From a virus: a DNA stretch of 46,324 nt. Below, piece by piece: positions 14,720 to 21,470 of the stretch (its first letter is position 1; every line of letters begins with the position of its first letter). The notes below the pieces were generated by a model. The model saw nothing but the letters and a program-made list of their open reading frames with translations, did no database searches and was not told the DNA's origin. The position numbers and the translations under genes were made by a program. The stretch lies in the IMG/VR virus record IMGVR_UViG_3300005578_000002, positions 1-46,324 of that record. One strand, given 5' to 3'.

Positions 14720-15279
14720 GCCGGGCCCATGATCGCGTCGTAGATCGCCATCGCCCACCGCACATCGCCCACCGCGGTATGCCGGCCGAACCGGGTCGAC
14801 TCGACACCGACCGCGCGGGACAGCTCGTCGGAGTCCCAGGGCAGACCGGGCGTTGCCCAGCCCGCATCGAACTCGCTCTGCGCTGCACGACCGGCCAGGT
14901 AGCCGACGGCGAGGTTCTCCACGTCGATCAGGTGGTAGTGCCAGCCGGGCTCGATCCCGAACCTGCGCAGCAGCAACGCCAGCCGCTCGGTGTCGAAGTT
15001 CGGCACCGCCCCGACCACGTGCGGCCGGTCTGTGAACAGCTCACTGATGATCCGGGCCGCCGAGTCCGGCTCCGCCGCGCTGCCGTCCTCCGGGAACCGT
15101 GCGTCGTGGTCGGACAGGAACGGCTCGGGCAGACCCTTGCACTTGAACACGTTGTGCTCGATGAACAGGTGCGTCTCGGTCTCGGTGCCGTCGGCCTCGC
15201 GTCGGACCGCACCGAACTCCCAAATGTCGTCATCCAGCCCGAGCCCGGTTGTTTCGGTGTCCAGGAACACGATCGCCAT
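14716..15279 (-). CDS. DnaQ-like 3'-5' exonuclease (second copy)
   Basis: 187 aa. Exo I MAIVFLDTETTGLGLDDDIWEFGA, Exo II AVPNFDTERLALLLRRF, Exo III RHTAVGDVRWAMAIYD (HxAxxD). Start at the ATG at 15279, which follows a CCTGGCAG leader; a GTG at 15285 would overlap the previous stop. Only distantly like the exonuclease at 13414-14142, so not a recent duplicate. With RusA between them the trio looks like a DNA end-processing set. Confidence 0.85.
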   Translation of the reverse strand: MAIVFLDTETTGLGLDDDIWEFGAVRREADGTETETHLFIEHNVFKCKGLPEPFLSDHDARFPEDGSAAEPDSAARIISELFTDRPHVVGAVPNFDTERLALLLRRFGIEPGWHYHLIDVENLAVGYLAGRAAQSEFDAGWATPGLPWDSDELSRAVGVESTRFGRHTAVGDVRWAMAIYDAIMGPA

Positions 15280-15281
15280 CG

Positions 15282-15527
15282 TCACATCGCCTCTCTGCCA
15301 GGTTCGGCCACCCCACGGCGCGCCAGCTCGATCAGTTGTTTCGGGATCATCAGCACCGGCCGCCCGGTCTGCGGGTCGGTGATCACCTCGGCAGCCAGTT
15401 TGAACCGGATCCATTCCGACTCCGTCACCCCAGCCTGCGCGGCCTCGGCCTTGATCGCGGCCCGCTCGGTGTCGGGCAGCCGGAACGACCACGGCCTCAT
15501 CACCGGATTGTTCGGGACCACCGTCAC
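15282..15527 (-). CDS. Ribbon-helix-helix-like small protein
   Basis: 81 aa, GTG start coupled by GTGA. The segment PWSFRLPDTERAAIKAEAAQ followed by AGVTESEWIRFKLAAE has the strand-helix-helix look of RHH/MobC-type DNA-binding proteins. The rest is a short hydrophobic helix (RPVLMIPKQLIELARRG). A transcriptional or DNA-binding role is inferred. Confidence 0.65.
   Translation of the reverse strand: MTVVPNNPVMRPWSFRLPDTERAAIKAEAAQAGVTESEWIRFKLAAEVITDPQTGRPVLMIPKQLIELARRGVAEPGREAM
15295..15307 (-). promoter_or_regulatory. Start-associated leader element copy (CCGAACCTGGCAG)
   Basis: Shortest copy of the family. Lies 15 bp before the ATG at 15279, inside the end of the preceding gene, followed by AGAGGCG. 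No TTGAC promoter precedes it. Confidence 0.65.
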
Positions 15528-15823
15528 AGCCGCCGCCGGACTCGGGCTTCGATCCGCTCGATCGCGCCGGCCAGCCAGCAGACCACCGCATCCAGCGGCC
15601 CGGATAGACGCCCGACCAGCAGGGACCGGAACTCACGCACCGCCACCAGCAGCGGATCGCGCGGCGCCCACCCCTCGGAGCAGCGGATGTCGTACTCCCG
15701 CAATGCCCGCACACCGCCGACGTTGAAGATCGCCACCCGAGCATCTGTTATCAGCCGCTGGTCGCGGCTGTAACCGGCCGCGTCGTAATACTCCTCGACC
15801 GTCATCCGGTTGTCTGGCTCCAT
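15524..15823 (-). CDS. Hypothetical protein (99 aa)
   Basis: ATG at 15823 with AGGAG upstream. Charged N-terminus (MTVEEYYDAAGYSRDQRLITDARVAIF), a helical middle (LLVAVREFRSLLVGRLSGPLDAVVCWLAGAIERIEARVRRRL). The end could form an amphipathic helix. First gene of the leftward operon that contains the exonuclease/RusA set. No family recognised. Confidence 0.65.
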   Translation of the reverse strand: MEPDNRMTVEEYYDAAGYSRDQRLITDARVAIFNVGGVRALREYDIRCSEGWAPRDPLLVAVREFRSLLVGRLSGPLDAVVCWLAGAIERIEARVRRRL

Positions 15824-15941
15824 CGGGGACTCCTGGGGTTGCCGCTGTGTGTGCTGCCGGTGAGCGTACCGCAACGTATCACGCCCGGACCGTCTCGGCT
15901 CGCGGTGATCAGCGCCTCAGAATCCCGCCGAGACCCGATAA

Positions 15942-15971
15942 ACGCTAGGGGCTGTCAGCACCGGGTGTCAC
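15942..15971 (-). promoter_or_regulatory. Candidate promoter E: GTGACA, 18-bp spacer, TAGCGT
   Basis: Minus strand, about 120 bp before the ATG at 15823. The -10 TAGCGT is identical to those of promoters A and B, but the -35 lacks the AACTATTGA extension. The divergent plus-strand gene at 16054 starts 80 bp away; the overlapping plus-strand TGTCACAAT may be its extended -10. Confidence 0.5.
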
Positions 15972-16053
15972 AATGGGTGCTGGCGGGGGCCGGTGAACAC
16001 CCCAGGTGGGGGCGCTGGCCGTATCACGACCAGCGGGAGGGGTTGGAGGGAAC

Positions 16054-16215
16054 GTGGTCACGATGACCGAACAGCAGGGCCGGCCCGTCAGCCGCTCCGA
16101 CTGGGAGGCCGCCCTGCGCGGATTCCTGATCCAGGCCGACGCCGACCGTGAACTCCTCGAGCCGCCGGCCGCCGAGGATTCCCCGGTGCGGCGCCGGCCG
16201 CGGGTCCGCAGCTGA
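16054..16215 (+). CDS. Small plus-strand gene (53 aa)
   Basis: GTG at 16054 with GGAGGG four bases upstream, or ATG at 16063 (MTEQQGRPVSRSDWEAALRG). The product is acidic and helical (DWEAALRGFLIQADADRELL) with a basic end (RRRPRVRS). It occupies a stretch empty on the minus strand, has its own divergent upstream region, and ends 17 bp before a strong terminator, all of which support a real gene. Among very few plus-strand genes, it could be a regulator. No family recognised. Confidence 0.65.
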   Translation: MVTMTEQQGRPVSRSDWEAALRGFLIQADADRELLEPPAAEDSPVRRRPRVRS

Positions 16216-16231
16216 CCGGCTAGGGGGTTGG

Positions 16232-16279
16232 CGCGCGGCCCGCCGCCTCAACCGGGGGGTATTGGGGGCGGGCCGCGCG
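16232..16279. terminator. Bidirectional terminator between convergent genes
   Basis: 13-bp perfect arms (CGCGCGGCCCGCC and complement) with a 22-base loop, between the plus-strand gene ending at 16215 and the minus-strand lectin gene ending at 16301. No U-tract on either side, as usual in high-GC actinobacteria. Confidence 0.75.
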
Positions 16280-16300
16280 GGTCTCATCGTAGCCGCAGGA

Positions 16301-16810
16301 TCAAGCGCCGTTGCCGAACGATGCGAGGCGCAGCCAGTTCGTCGTGCTGTAGCCGCCCCACAACGACCAGTGCCCGTCGCCGCCCATCGTGATCCGGTAC
16401 CAGTAGAAGTGGCCGGTGTTGGTGTTCGACGCCCACAGCGCCCGCTGCCCCAGGAAATCATGCTGCGGCCCGTCGTCGTAGATGACGATGTTGCCGTCGG
16501 TCTGCAGCCGCAGCTCCTTGCCGGTGCTCGCCGTGGCTGACTGGAACCACATCACCCCGGCGCTGTCGTAACCGGCGAAGTTGCCGGACCGACCGAACCC
16601 GAGATGATCACGCCCATTGACGGAGTACAGGTCGAACTCACCCGGATAGAAACTGCAGTTGCCGTTGCAGGAGCTGTTCGAGCCGAAGACATACATCGTC
16701 GGGCTGGTCGGATACGTCGCCGCGGCCGGCGGCGCGCTGGCCAACCCAGCGAGCAGCAGCAGCCCAGCCAGCAGGGCCAGCAGCTTCGAACGGTGCAACC
16801 ATCTGAACAT
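16301..16810 (-). CDS. Secreted B-type (bulb) lectin domain protein
   Basis: 169 aa. ATG at 16810 with AGGAGGG upstream. Residues 1-31 are a signal peptide: basic start (MFRWLHRSK), hydrophobic core (LLALLAGLLLLAGLA), cleavage near ASAPPAAA. The mature part has the mannose-binding signature QTDGNIVIYD (residues 103-112; pattern Q-D-N-V-Y) and a second, degenerate repeat (MGGDGHWSLWGGY). Cys48 and Cys52 could form a disulphide. B-lectin domains bind mannose-type glycans; bacterial forms include lectin-like bacteriocins and adhesins. It is not among structural genes and is isolated by a terminator, so a moron-type role (cell-surface change, exclusion or antagonism) is plausible. Secretion and fold are well supported; purpose is not. 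Confidence 0.85.
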   Translation of the reverse strand: MFRWLHRSKLLALLAGLLLLAGLASAPPAAATYPTSPTMYVFGSNSSCNGNCSFYPGEFDLYSVNGRDHLGFGRSGNFAGYDSAGVMWFQSATASTGKELRLQTDGNIVIYDDGPQHDFLGQRALWASNTNTGHFYWYRITMGGDGHWSLWGGYSTTNWLRLASFGNGA

Positions 16811-16863
16811 GGGATGGAACCCTCCTCTTGGTTGGGTGGGGTGCACTGGGGGACCGCAGGGGC

Positions 16864-17052
16864 TCAGAACGGCGGCGGGCTCAGCACGCCCGTCACCAAC
16901 ATCGGCGCCGCAGGCCGGGCCAGCGAACGCAGCTCGATGTGCTCAGGCATCTGCAGCGTCCGCAGCTCGATCTCCTGCACCGTCTCGTCGGCCATCGCGT
17001 CGGCCAGCTCCAGCCAAGCCTCCGACCCACGCCGAATCCTCACGTCAGCCAT
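16864..17052 (-). CDS. Hypothetical protein (62 aa)
   Basis: MADVRIRRGSEAWLELADAM, then an acidic helix and a hydrophobic end. Its ATG overlaps the previous stop by eight bases. Resembles small phage proteins with no known role. Sits 54 bp before the lectin start. Confidence 0.6.
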   Translation of the reverse strand: MADVRIRRGSEAWLELADAMADETVQEIELRTLQMPEHIELRSLARPAAPMLVTGVLSPPPF

Positions 17053-17212
17053 GCGCGTCCACCCCCGCCGCTTCGAGTAGTGCCCAGCCGAGCTCGGCTG
17101 CGGCGTCCTTGTCCATCCGCAGCTCGCCGCGCCCGAACGCGAGCAGCACCCGCCCTTGACCGTCCCGGCTGACCGTCGGCTGATCGGTCGGCTCGAACCT
17201 AGGTTCGGTCAC
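17045..17212 (-). CDS. Hypothetical protein (55 aa)
   Basis: GTG coupled by GTGA. Begins VTEPRFEPTDQPTVSRDGQG, then RVLLAFGRGELRMDKDAAAELGWALLEAAG: a short strand pair and helix. No family recognised. Confidence 0.6.
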   Translation of the reverse strand: MTEPRFEPTDQPTVSRDGQGRVLLAFGRGELRMDKDAAAELGWALLEAAGVDAHG

Positions 17213-17448
17213 GGTGCCTCTCTAACCGACGCACTGGCCAGCCTGCGCGTCAGCGGCGTCGTGAGCCGGCCAGGATCGCCGTCTACGGGCTGCCACGGCT
17301 CGGTCGTCAGGAACCCCCAGCCCTCAAGCCACGCCTCGGCAGCGGGCAAGTTCGCCGTGTTGTCGTCCCGGATCAGCGCCACCCCGGAAGCCAGCGAGTG
17401 CGCGTGGATCGTCACCCGCCGGTCCGGCTCGCTCCACACCGCGAACAT
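17209..17448 (-). CDS. Hypothetical protein (79 aa)
   Basis: MFAVWSEPDRRVTIHAHSLA..., strand-rich start, then NLPAAEAWLEGWGFLTTEPW. TGATG overlap with the preceding gene. No family recognised. Confidence 0.6.
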   Translation of the reverse strand: MFAVWSEPDRRVTIHAHSLASGVALIRDDNTANLPAAEAWLEGWGFLTTEPWQPVDGDPGRLTTPLTRRLASASVREAP

Positions 17449-17624
17449 CAGCGGGCCTCCAGATGCTCGACCTCGACCAGAGCCCAGGCCGCGATGGGCA
17501 GGTCGAAGATCGACCGTGCGTGCCGGATCGGGGACCGGACGCAAGGCTTATCGCCGATGTGCTCCTCGCGTGCCGAGCCGCAGAAGCAGAACCCGTCAGG
17601 ATGCGGCGTGGGCTGCGCGGCCAT
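17448..17624 (-). CDS. Cysteine-containing small protein (58 aa)
   Basis: MAAQPTPHPDGFCFCGSARE then HIGDKPCVRSP: C-x-C plus a third Cys and nearby His, a possible metal site. ATGA overlap with the gene before. No family recognised. Confidence 0.6.
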   Translation of the reverse strand: MAAQPTPHPDGFCFCGSAREEHIGDKPCVRSPIRHARSIFDLPIAAWALVEVEHLEAR

Positions 17625-17746
17625 CAGGCACGCTCCTCGGTGGGAATCCAGGCGCGCAGGTCGTCGCCGCCGTACTCGAAGCTGTCGCCCACGGCCAGGC
17701 CGTGCGTCTTGGTCGTTCCCCAGGTCCATTCCGCCGTCAGTGCCAT
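17624..17746 (-). CDS. 40-aa protein, first gene after promoter A
   Basis: MALTAEWTWGTTKTHGLAVG... ends DLRAWIPTEERA. ATG at 17746 stands 14 bp after a CCTGGCAG leader with GGGAG as ribosome-binding site. ATGA overlap with the next gene. Too short for family assignment. Confidence 0.7.
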   Translation of the reverse strand: MALTAEWTWGTTKTHGLAVGDSFEYGGDDLRAWIPTEERA

Positions 17747-17759
17747 GATCGTCTTCTCC

Positions 17760-17775
17760 CTGCCAGGGTTTCGGT
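17760..17775 (-). promoter_or_regulatory. Start-associated leader element copy (ACCGAAACCCTGGCAG)
   Basis: Best match to the consensus. Positioned between promoter A and the ATG at 17746. Confidence 0.8.
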
Positions 17776-17790
17776 GTGCTTGCGTGGGTG

Positions 17791-17825
17791 ACGCTACCGG
17801 CTAACCACCGCCGAGTCAATAGTTC
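17791..17825 (-). promoter_or_regulatory. Promoter A: AACTATTGACT, 17-bp spacer, TAGCGT
   Basis: Minus strand. -35 TTGACT at 17819-17814, spacer 17, -10 TAGCGT at 17796-17791. The extended -35 GAACTA is shared with promoters C and D. It lies at the stop of the preceding gene (17829) and drives the small-gene and lectin operon. Confidence 0.8.
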
Positions 17826-17828
17826 GGG

Positions 17829-18476
17829 CTAGATCAGGTCCAGTGCCTTCGCTGCCCGCTCCACGTCATCCCACGGCCCGCGCTGGCCGTTGTTCCGGTC
17901 CGGGTGGGTCTGGATGCGGGCCAGCTTCAGCAGCGCCGGCCCGGACACCCACTCGGCGCTCCCCGGTTCCGCGCCGGCGTGGATGCGGAGCACGTTCCAG
18001 GCCTGCTCCGCGGTCAGCCTCACCGTGGCCGCCTCCAACTGCCGGTAGCCCCGGTACTGCTCGCCGTGGCCGCTGGCGCCGTACCGGTCCACCGCCCGCA
18101 GCGCCTCCAAGGTCAGCGCGATCGCCCGGACGTTGTGCTGCCACGGCTGCATCGCGTTGCGGTACTCCGGCCCGGCGAAGTACCGGTCGCAGTGGTAGAT
18201 CATCGGGCCGTGGATCGACTCGAACGCGACCCGCACCGCCGGGCTGGCCGCGCGGGCGTCCGCACGCAGGCCGCCGTCGATCCGCAGGTCCCGCTCGCTC
18301 ACGTCGACCTCGATCACCGGGTCCGGCATGCTGCGGGTCTGCAGCTTGAGCACCTCGCCGATCAGCAGGTCCAGCGTCGAGGACCATTTCGAGGTGAAGC
18401 TGGACCGGGCGCGCTGATCGTGGGCGCGTAGCCAGGTCCGGTCGGACAGCGGTCGGGTGGTGTACTGCGCAGCCAT
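17829..18476 (-). CDS. J-domain-like (DnaJ-type) phage protein
   Basis: 215 aa. The C-terminus reads LLKLARIQTHPDRNNGQRGP then WDDVERAAKAL: the HPD tripeptide and following helix of a J domain, which stimulates Hsp70 (DnaK). The upstream 180 residues are unfamiliar and helical. J-like proteins of this size are common in Streptomyces-type phages; whether this truncated J module still works with host DnaK is unknown. It begins 12 bp after a CCTGGCAG leader with GAGGAG. Confidence 0.7.
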   Translation of the reverse strand: MAAQYTTRPLSDRTWLRAHDQRARSSFTSKWSSTLDLLIGEVLKLQTRSMPDPVIEVDVSERDLRIDGGLRADARAASPAVRVAFESIHGPMIYHCDRYFAGPEYRNAMQPWQHNVRAIALTLEALRAVDRYGASGHGEQYRGYRQLEAATVRLTAEQAWNVLRIHAGAEPGSAEWVSGPALLKLARIQTHPDRNNGQRGPWDDVERAAKALDLI

Positions 18477-18487
18477 GATGGTCTCCT

Positions 18488-18505
18488 CTGCCAGGGGGTT
18501 TCGGG
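18488..18505 (-). promoter_or_regulatory. Start-associated leader element copy (CCCGAAACCCCCTGGCAG)
   Basis: Two extra C residues relative to consensus. Precedes the ATG at 18476. It follows the 18513-18554 hairpin directly and no TTGAC promoter is visible. Confidence 0.7.
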
Positions 18506-18512
18506 TTGTTGG

Positions 18513-18554
18513 GTCTGGCCCCGGCCGGTCGGCCGTGATCCACCGGGGCCAGAC
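18513..18554 (-). terminator. Intrinsic-type terminator hairpin
   Basis: 12-bp perfect arms (GTCTGGCCCCGG and complement) with an 18-base loop, 15 bp after the stop at 18569. No U-tract. Confidence 0.65.
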
Positions 18555-18568
18555 GCCTGGTGAGCGGC

Positions 18569-18937
18569 CTACTCGCCGCCGTCGCCGGGCGCAGTCACCG
18601 ACGACACCCGCACCTTCACGATGTGCCGCTGATGATCGTCTGCCATCACCTTGTCGCCGACCTCGACCACCTTGCCCCGGACGACGAACTCGACTAGGTC
18701 GCCAAGCTTGTAGTCGCCGTCGTTGGTCCGGTAGCCCATCCCCAGGAACGACAGGTGGGTGTTGTACTCCATGCCCGGCAGGGCCTCGGTCACCCCGCCC
18801 TGCTCCTCGGTCACCGCCCCCAATCCGGCGGCGGCCACCTCGCCCAGGTTGACCGGCTCCCGCTCCGGGTCGTAGTAGTCCTCGTCAGCCGCCGGGTCGT
18901 TCGGCTGCCCGTCGTCTTGCTTGCCTCGCGCCATCAT
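18569..18937 (-). CDS. Hypothetical acidic protein with a beta C-terminal half
   Basis: 122 aa from the ATG at 18937 (GTG at 18943 possible). Low-complexity acidic start (ADEDYYDPEREP) then KLGDLVEFVVRGKVVEVGDK and HIVKVRVSSV, a small beta-barrel-like end. Resembles phage proteins of unknown role found next to HNH or replication genes. Terminator hairpin follows. Confidence 0.7.
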   Translation of the reverse strand: MMARGKQDDGQPNDPAADEDYYDPEREPVNLGEVAAAGLGAVTEEQGGVTEALPGMEYNTHLSFLGMGYRTNDGDYKLGDLVEFVVRGKVVEVGDKVMADDHQRHIVKVRVSSVTAPGDGGE

Positions 18938-18949
18938 CCTCACCCTTCC

Positions 18950-19471
18950 CTAACTCACGCCGGCCATCGGCGCGAAGTGTCGCATGCCCCTGCCGTACGG
19001 CAGACCGGCATCGTCCCACGCAACCCAGCCCACCTCGGCCAGAAACGCCACCTGATCCGGATCCAGCCACCCGAACCGGATCAACAACCTCGACTCGGTT
19101 TTCGCTTGGTGGTGGGTAGCGCAGAACACCAGCCCGTTCTCCACCACCGATGGGCCGCCCTGACCTCGCGGCTTGATGTGATCGACCTCAAGCGGCTCGT
19201 ACGGCTTCGTCGCCACTCCAGCCGACATGCAGGCCCGGCAGTATGCGCCGCGCGCGTCTAGGCACTCGGCGCGCCATGGTGCATCGTTACGCCTGGGCTT
19301 CCGGTTTCCGGCCTTCATTCGCGGCGCCGTTTTGTCAGCTGCCCGGTCCACAGGCCGCTCCACAGGCTGTGTAAGACGCTCCCGGCGCCGTGCTGAGTAG
19401 CGTGCTGCGCCGCGCTGCTGCCACGCCCGCGTCTTCGCACGGTCGGCCTGCAGCGGCTTCCTACGCTCCAC
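18950..19471 (-). CDS. HNH endonuclease
   Basis: 173 aa. The HNH fold is visible: CRACMSAG, then EVDHIKPRGQGGPSVVENGL (DH first metal/catalytic pair), then FCATHHQAKT (Asn and His residues). The zinc-ribbon cysteines flank it. The N-terminus is very basic (ADRAKTRAWQQRGAARYSAR), as in DNA-binding extensions. It is far from the terminase, so a role in host DNA breakdown or as a free-standing homing endonuclease is more likely than packaging. GTG start. Confidence 0.85.
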   Translation of the reverse strand: MERRKPLQADRAKTRAWQQRGAARYSARRRERLTQPVERPVDRAADKTAPRMKAGNRKPRRNDAPWRAECLDARGAYCRACMSAGVATKPYEPLEVDHIKPRGQGGPSVVENGLVFCATHHQAKTESRLLIRFGWLDPDQVAFLAEVGWVAWDDAGLPYGRGMRHFAPMAGVS

Positions 19472-19739
19472 CAGCCACCGCCGCTCGCCGGGCCGGGTGC
19501 GGAGCGCATGCCCGGGTACGGCCCGGGTATCGGGTTATATCGGTCTGGCACAGCGCCCCGGGTGCTGATTCGCAGGTTGGGCAAGCCACATCGAGCGGTC
19601 CCTGCTGGTCAGCCAGCACTTTCCGGCACACGTCGATCAGCTCCCGCAGCGCTGCCCGGTCGGCCTCGGTCAGCAGGCCGGCAGCGCGGACCCGGACCGG
19701 CACGCCGTCGATGACCTCCACCCGGCACTGGTCAGGCAT
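19461..19739 (-). CDS. Phage zinc-finger DNA-binding-like protein
   Basis: 92 aa. C-terminal half: CPTCESAPGALCQTDI ... RACAPHPARR, the CPxC...PGxxC...H..R pattern of small phage zinc-finger domains. The N-terminal half is a helix (LTEADRAALRELIDVCRKVL). ATG overlaps the preceding stop by eight bases. Confidence 0.7.
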   Translation of the reverse strand: MPDQCRVEVIDGVPVRVRAAGLLTEADRAALRELIDVCRKVLADQQGPLDVACPTCESAPGALCQTDITRYPGRTRACAPHPARRAAVAGGA

Positions 19740-20169
19740 CGATCAGCCTTGCTGCGATGTCGTCCGGTATGGGCCGTAGGTTGAGCGCGCCGCGCCAGGG
19801 CACCGGCTCGACCGGGCGGCGGTTGGCCAGCACGAAGTGCGACACCCGGCCGTCTCGGCGCTCGTCTTCCTTATAGACCTCGTATTCGGCCCACGGCGAA
19901 TGGCAGCAGCCAGGCTCGGCCCAGTGCGCATCCACCAGCTCTGCAACGCCAACGATCACGCCTCGCTGGCCGCGCCAGTAGGACGGGCCGTGAGGGTGGG
20001 GCAGCGCCGAGCGGACCAGTTCGGAGTGCATGCCGCGCAGCGAGACGGCAGCTCCGGCGTGGATTGCCACCGGCCCTCGATAGCTGGTCAGCCAGGTCCG
20101 GTTCTCCACCACCTTGCCGCCGTGGACGATGGCCCAGGCCCACGGCTGGCGGACGGTAAGCACCTTCAT
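19732..20169 (-). CDS. ASCH-domain protein
   Basis: 145 aa. Starts MKVLTVRQPWAWAIVHGGKV then VENRTWLTSYRGPVAIHAG, which is the ASCH (ASC-1 homology) signature: the VRQPWA..I..G.K..E.R....RG....H.. pattern. ASCH folds bind RNA or modified nucleotides and some hydrolyse N4-acetylcytidine (YqfB type). A role in nucleic-acid modification or RNA handling is possible; the substrate is not visible. ATGA overlap with the helicase loader. Confidence 0.85.
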   Translation of the reverse strand: MKVLTVRQPWAWAIVHGGKVVENRTWLTSYRGPVAIHAGAAVSLRGMHSELVRSALPHPHGPSYWRGQRGVIVGVAELVDAHWAEPGCCHSPWAEYEVYKEDERRDGRVSHFVLANRRPVEPVPWRGALNLRPIPDDIAARLIDA

Positions 20170-20909
20170 GCCCAGCCCTTTCCGTTGGCTCGCATCGAGG
20201 CCCCGCCGAGCACGATCAGCGCCGCGGCGGTGCGTTCCCGCCAGCGGTCCACCAGCCGCCCGATCCGCGCATCGCCGGCCAGCATCGCCGGGGTGTGGTT
20301 GCTGGTGACGATCATCGGCCGGTACCGGGAGTAGCGGGCTTCCACGATCTGATCGAGGAACCCGATCTCCCAGTCGGCCAGGTCCCGCACCCCGAAGTCG
20401 TCCCAGACCAGCAGGTCCACCGATTCCTGGTGGCGGATCAGTTCGGCCCGCTCCGCCGCTTTCCCCGCCAGCCGGTCGGCGAGCTTCGGCACGTACGCCC
20501 AATGCACCGACCTGCCGGCCTCCACAGCGGCCCGGCAGCACAACGCCGCAGCCGACGACTTCCCGGTGCCGGTCGGCCCCACCATCAACGCCCCCCTCCC
20601 CACCAGCTGCCAGTCCGGCGGGCCTTCGGTGCGGCGCCGGCATCGCGCCTCGACCTGGTCCGCCCACCGCCGCACCGTACCGCTGCGCACCCGGGCCCAG
20701 TCCGCGCCGGCGTACACATCCGGCACCCCCGCCACCGCCAGCGCCGAGGCGACATGCCGTTCAGAGAGAGCTCGCGAGGCCGTCGAAGTCTGCCGGGCCG
20801 CACGGCGCGATGCGTGCTCGGCGGCCCGCTCCGCCGTCACCAGCCACCCCGGCCGGTCGTCGCCCTGGCCGGCTGCGTTCGCGGTCGCACCAGGTGACGA
20901 TCCGGGCAC
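20166..20909 (-). CDS. DnaC-like helicase loader (AAA+ ATPase)
   Basis: 247 aa if it begins at the GTG at 20909. Walker A GPTGTGKSS (111-119), Walker B DLLVWDDFG (165-173), sensor-type TSNHTPA, and an arginine at RWRERT. It would load the host replicative helicase at the phage origin. The first 50 codons overlap the previous gene by 149 bp, yet third-position composition favours this frame from about 20880 on, so either a long overlap or a start near 20730 is possible. Confidence 0.85.
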   Translation of the reverse strand: MPGSSPGATANAAGQGDDRPGWLVTAERAAEHASRRAARQTSTASRALSERHVASALAVAGVPDVYAGADWARVRSGTVRRWADQVEARCRRRTEGPPDWQLVGRGALMVGPTGTGKSSAAALCCRAAVEAGRSVHWAYVPKLADRLAGKAAERAELIRHQESVDLLVWDDFGVRDLADWEIGFLDQIVEARYSRYRPMIVTSNHTPAMLAGDARIGRLVDRWRERTAAALIVLGGASMRANGKGWA

Positions 20910-21144
20910 GCAGATTCACCCGCTTCCCTGGTTTCGGCTGATAGTCGGCCATCCACTGCCGCCAGGCGGTGATCACCGCCGGCAGGTTCATCCTCGGGAA
21001 CAGCCCGATCAGATCCCGGGCCAGCATCCGGTCCCGGGTGTCGTCGGCCGGCCAGCCCGGCTGTTTCCGCAGCTCGGCCACCACCAGCCCGACCCGGCGC
21101 TCCAGATCGTCCTGCTCCACCTCGAACAGCGTGTCCAGGCTCAC
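20761..21144 (-). CDS. Putative replication protein upstream of helicase loader
   Basis: 127 aa (GTG start coupled by GTGA). The first 85 residues look genuine: DTLFEVEQDDLERRVGLVVA ... RDLIGLFPRMNLPAVITAWRQWMADYQ, helical, like the N-terminal part of phage replication initiators or loader partners. The last 45 residues (RPGRRPAGVAGDGGAGRR...) look like out-of-frame sequence over the helicase-loader start. Either a long real overlap or a frameshift/truncation explains this. Confidence 0.65.
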   Translation of the reverse strand: MSLDTLFEVEQDDLERRVGLVVAELRKQPGWPADDTRDRMLARDLIGLFPRMNLPAVITAWRQWMADYQPKPGKRVNLRARIVTWCDRERSRPGRRPAGVAGDGGAGRRARIAPCGPADFDGLASSL

Positions 21145-21470
21145 GGAGTCACCGCCGGCTCGGGCGATGGAATCCGGTCCGCCCAGGCGGCGGCCATCGC
21201 CGCGACTTGGATGAGCTCCTTCCGGAGGTCTCTCAGGCTCACGGCTCCGCTGTGTCGGCCGTCGTTGAGCACCTGCTGCACACGGCCACTCGCAGCGGAG
21301 AGCGCCAGACCGGCCAAGGCGACCAGCAGCGCCTCGCTCGCCTCCCCGATCTCCTCTCCCAATATCGTGGCTCGGAACACTGCGCCGATCGGCGCAGCCT
21401 CCATCGATGTGTCGCCGTGCTTGGCGTGCGCCCGCTCACGCTCCGCCCTGATCTCGTCATAGATGGTCAC
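21141..21470 (-). CDS. MazG-like NTP pyrophosphohydrolase
   Basis: 109 aa. Helical, starting MTIYDEIRAERERAHAKHGD, with LGEEIGEASEAL (metal-binding ExxE pair) and a later KELIQVAAMAAAWADRI (E/D pair). This is the MazG-like all-alpha pattern; such enzymes hydrolyse NTPs or dNTPs and can lower ppGpp or clean up modified nucleotides. ATG overlaps nothing; next gene coupled by GTGA. Confidence 0.8.
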   Translation of the reverse strand: MTIYDEIRAERERAHAKHGDTSMEAAPIGAVFRATILGEEIGEASEALLVALAGLALSAASGRVQQVLNDGRHSGAVSLRDLRKELIQVAAMAAAWADRIPSPEPAVTP

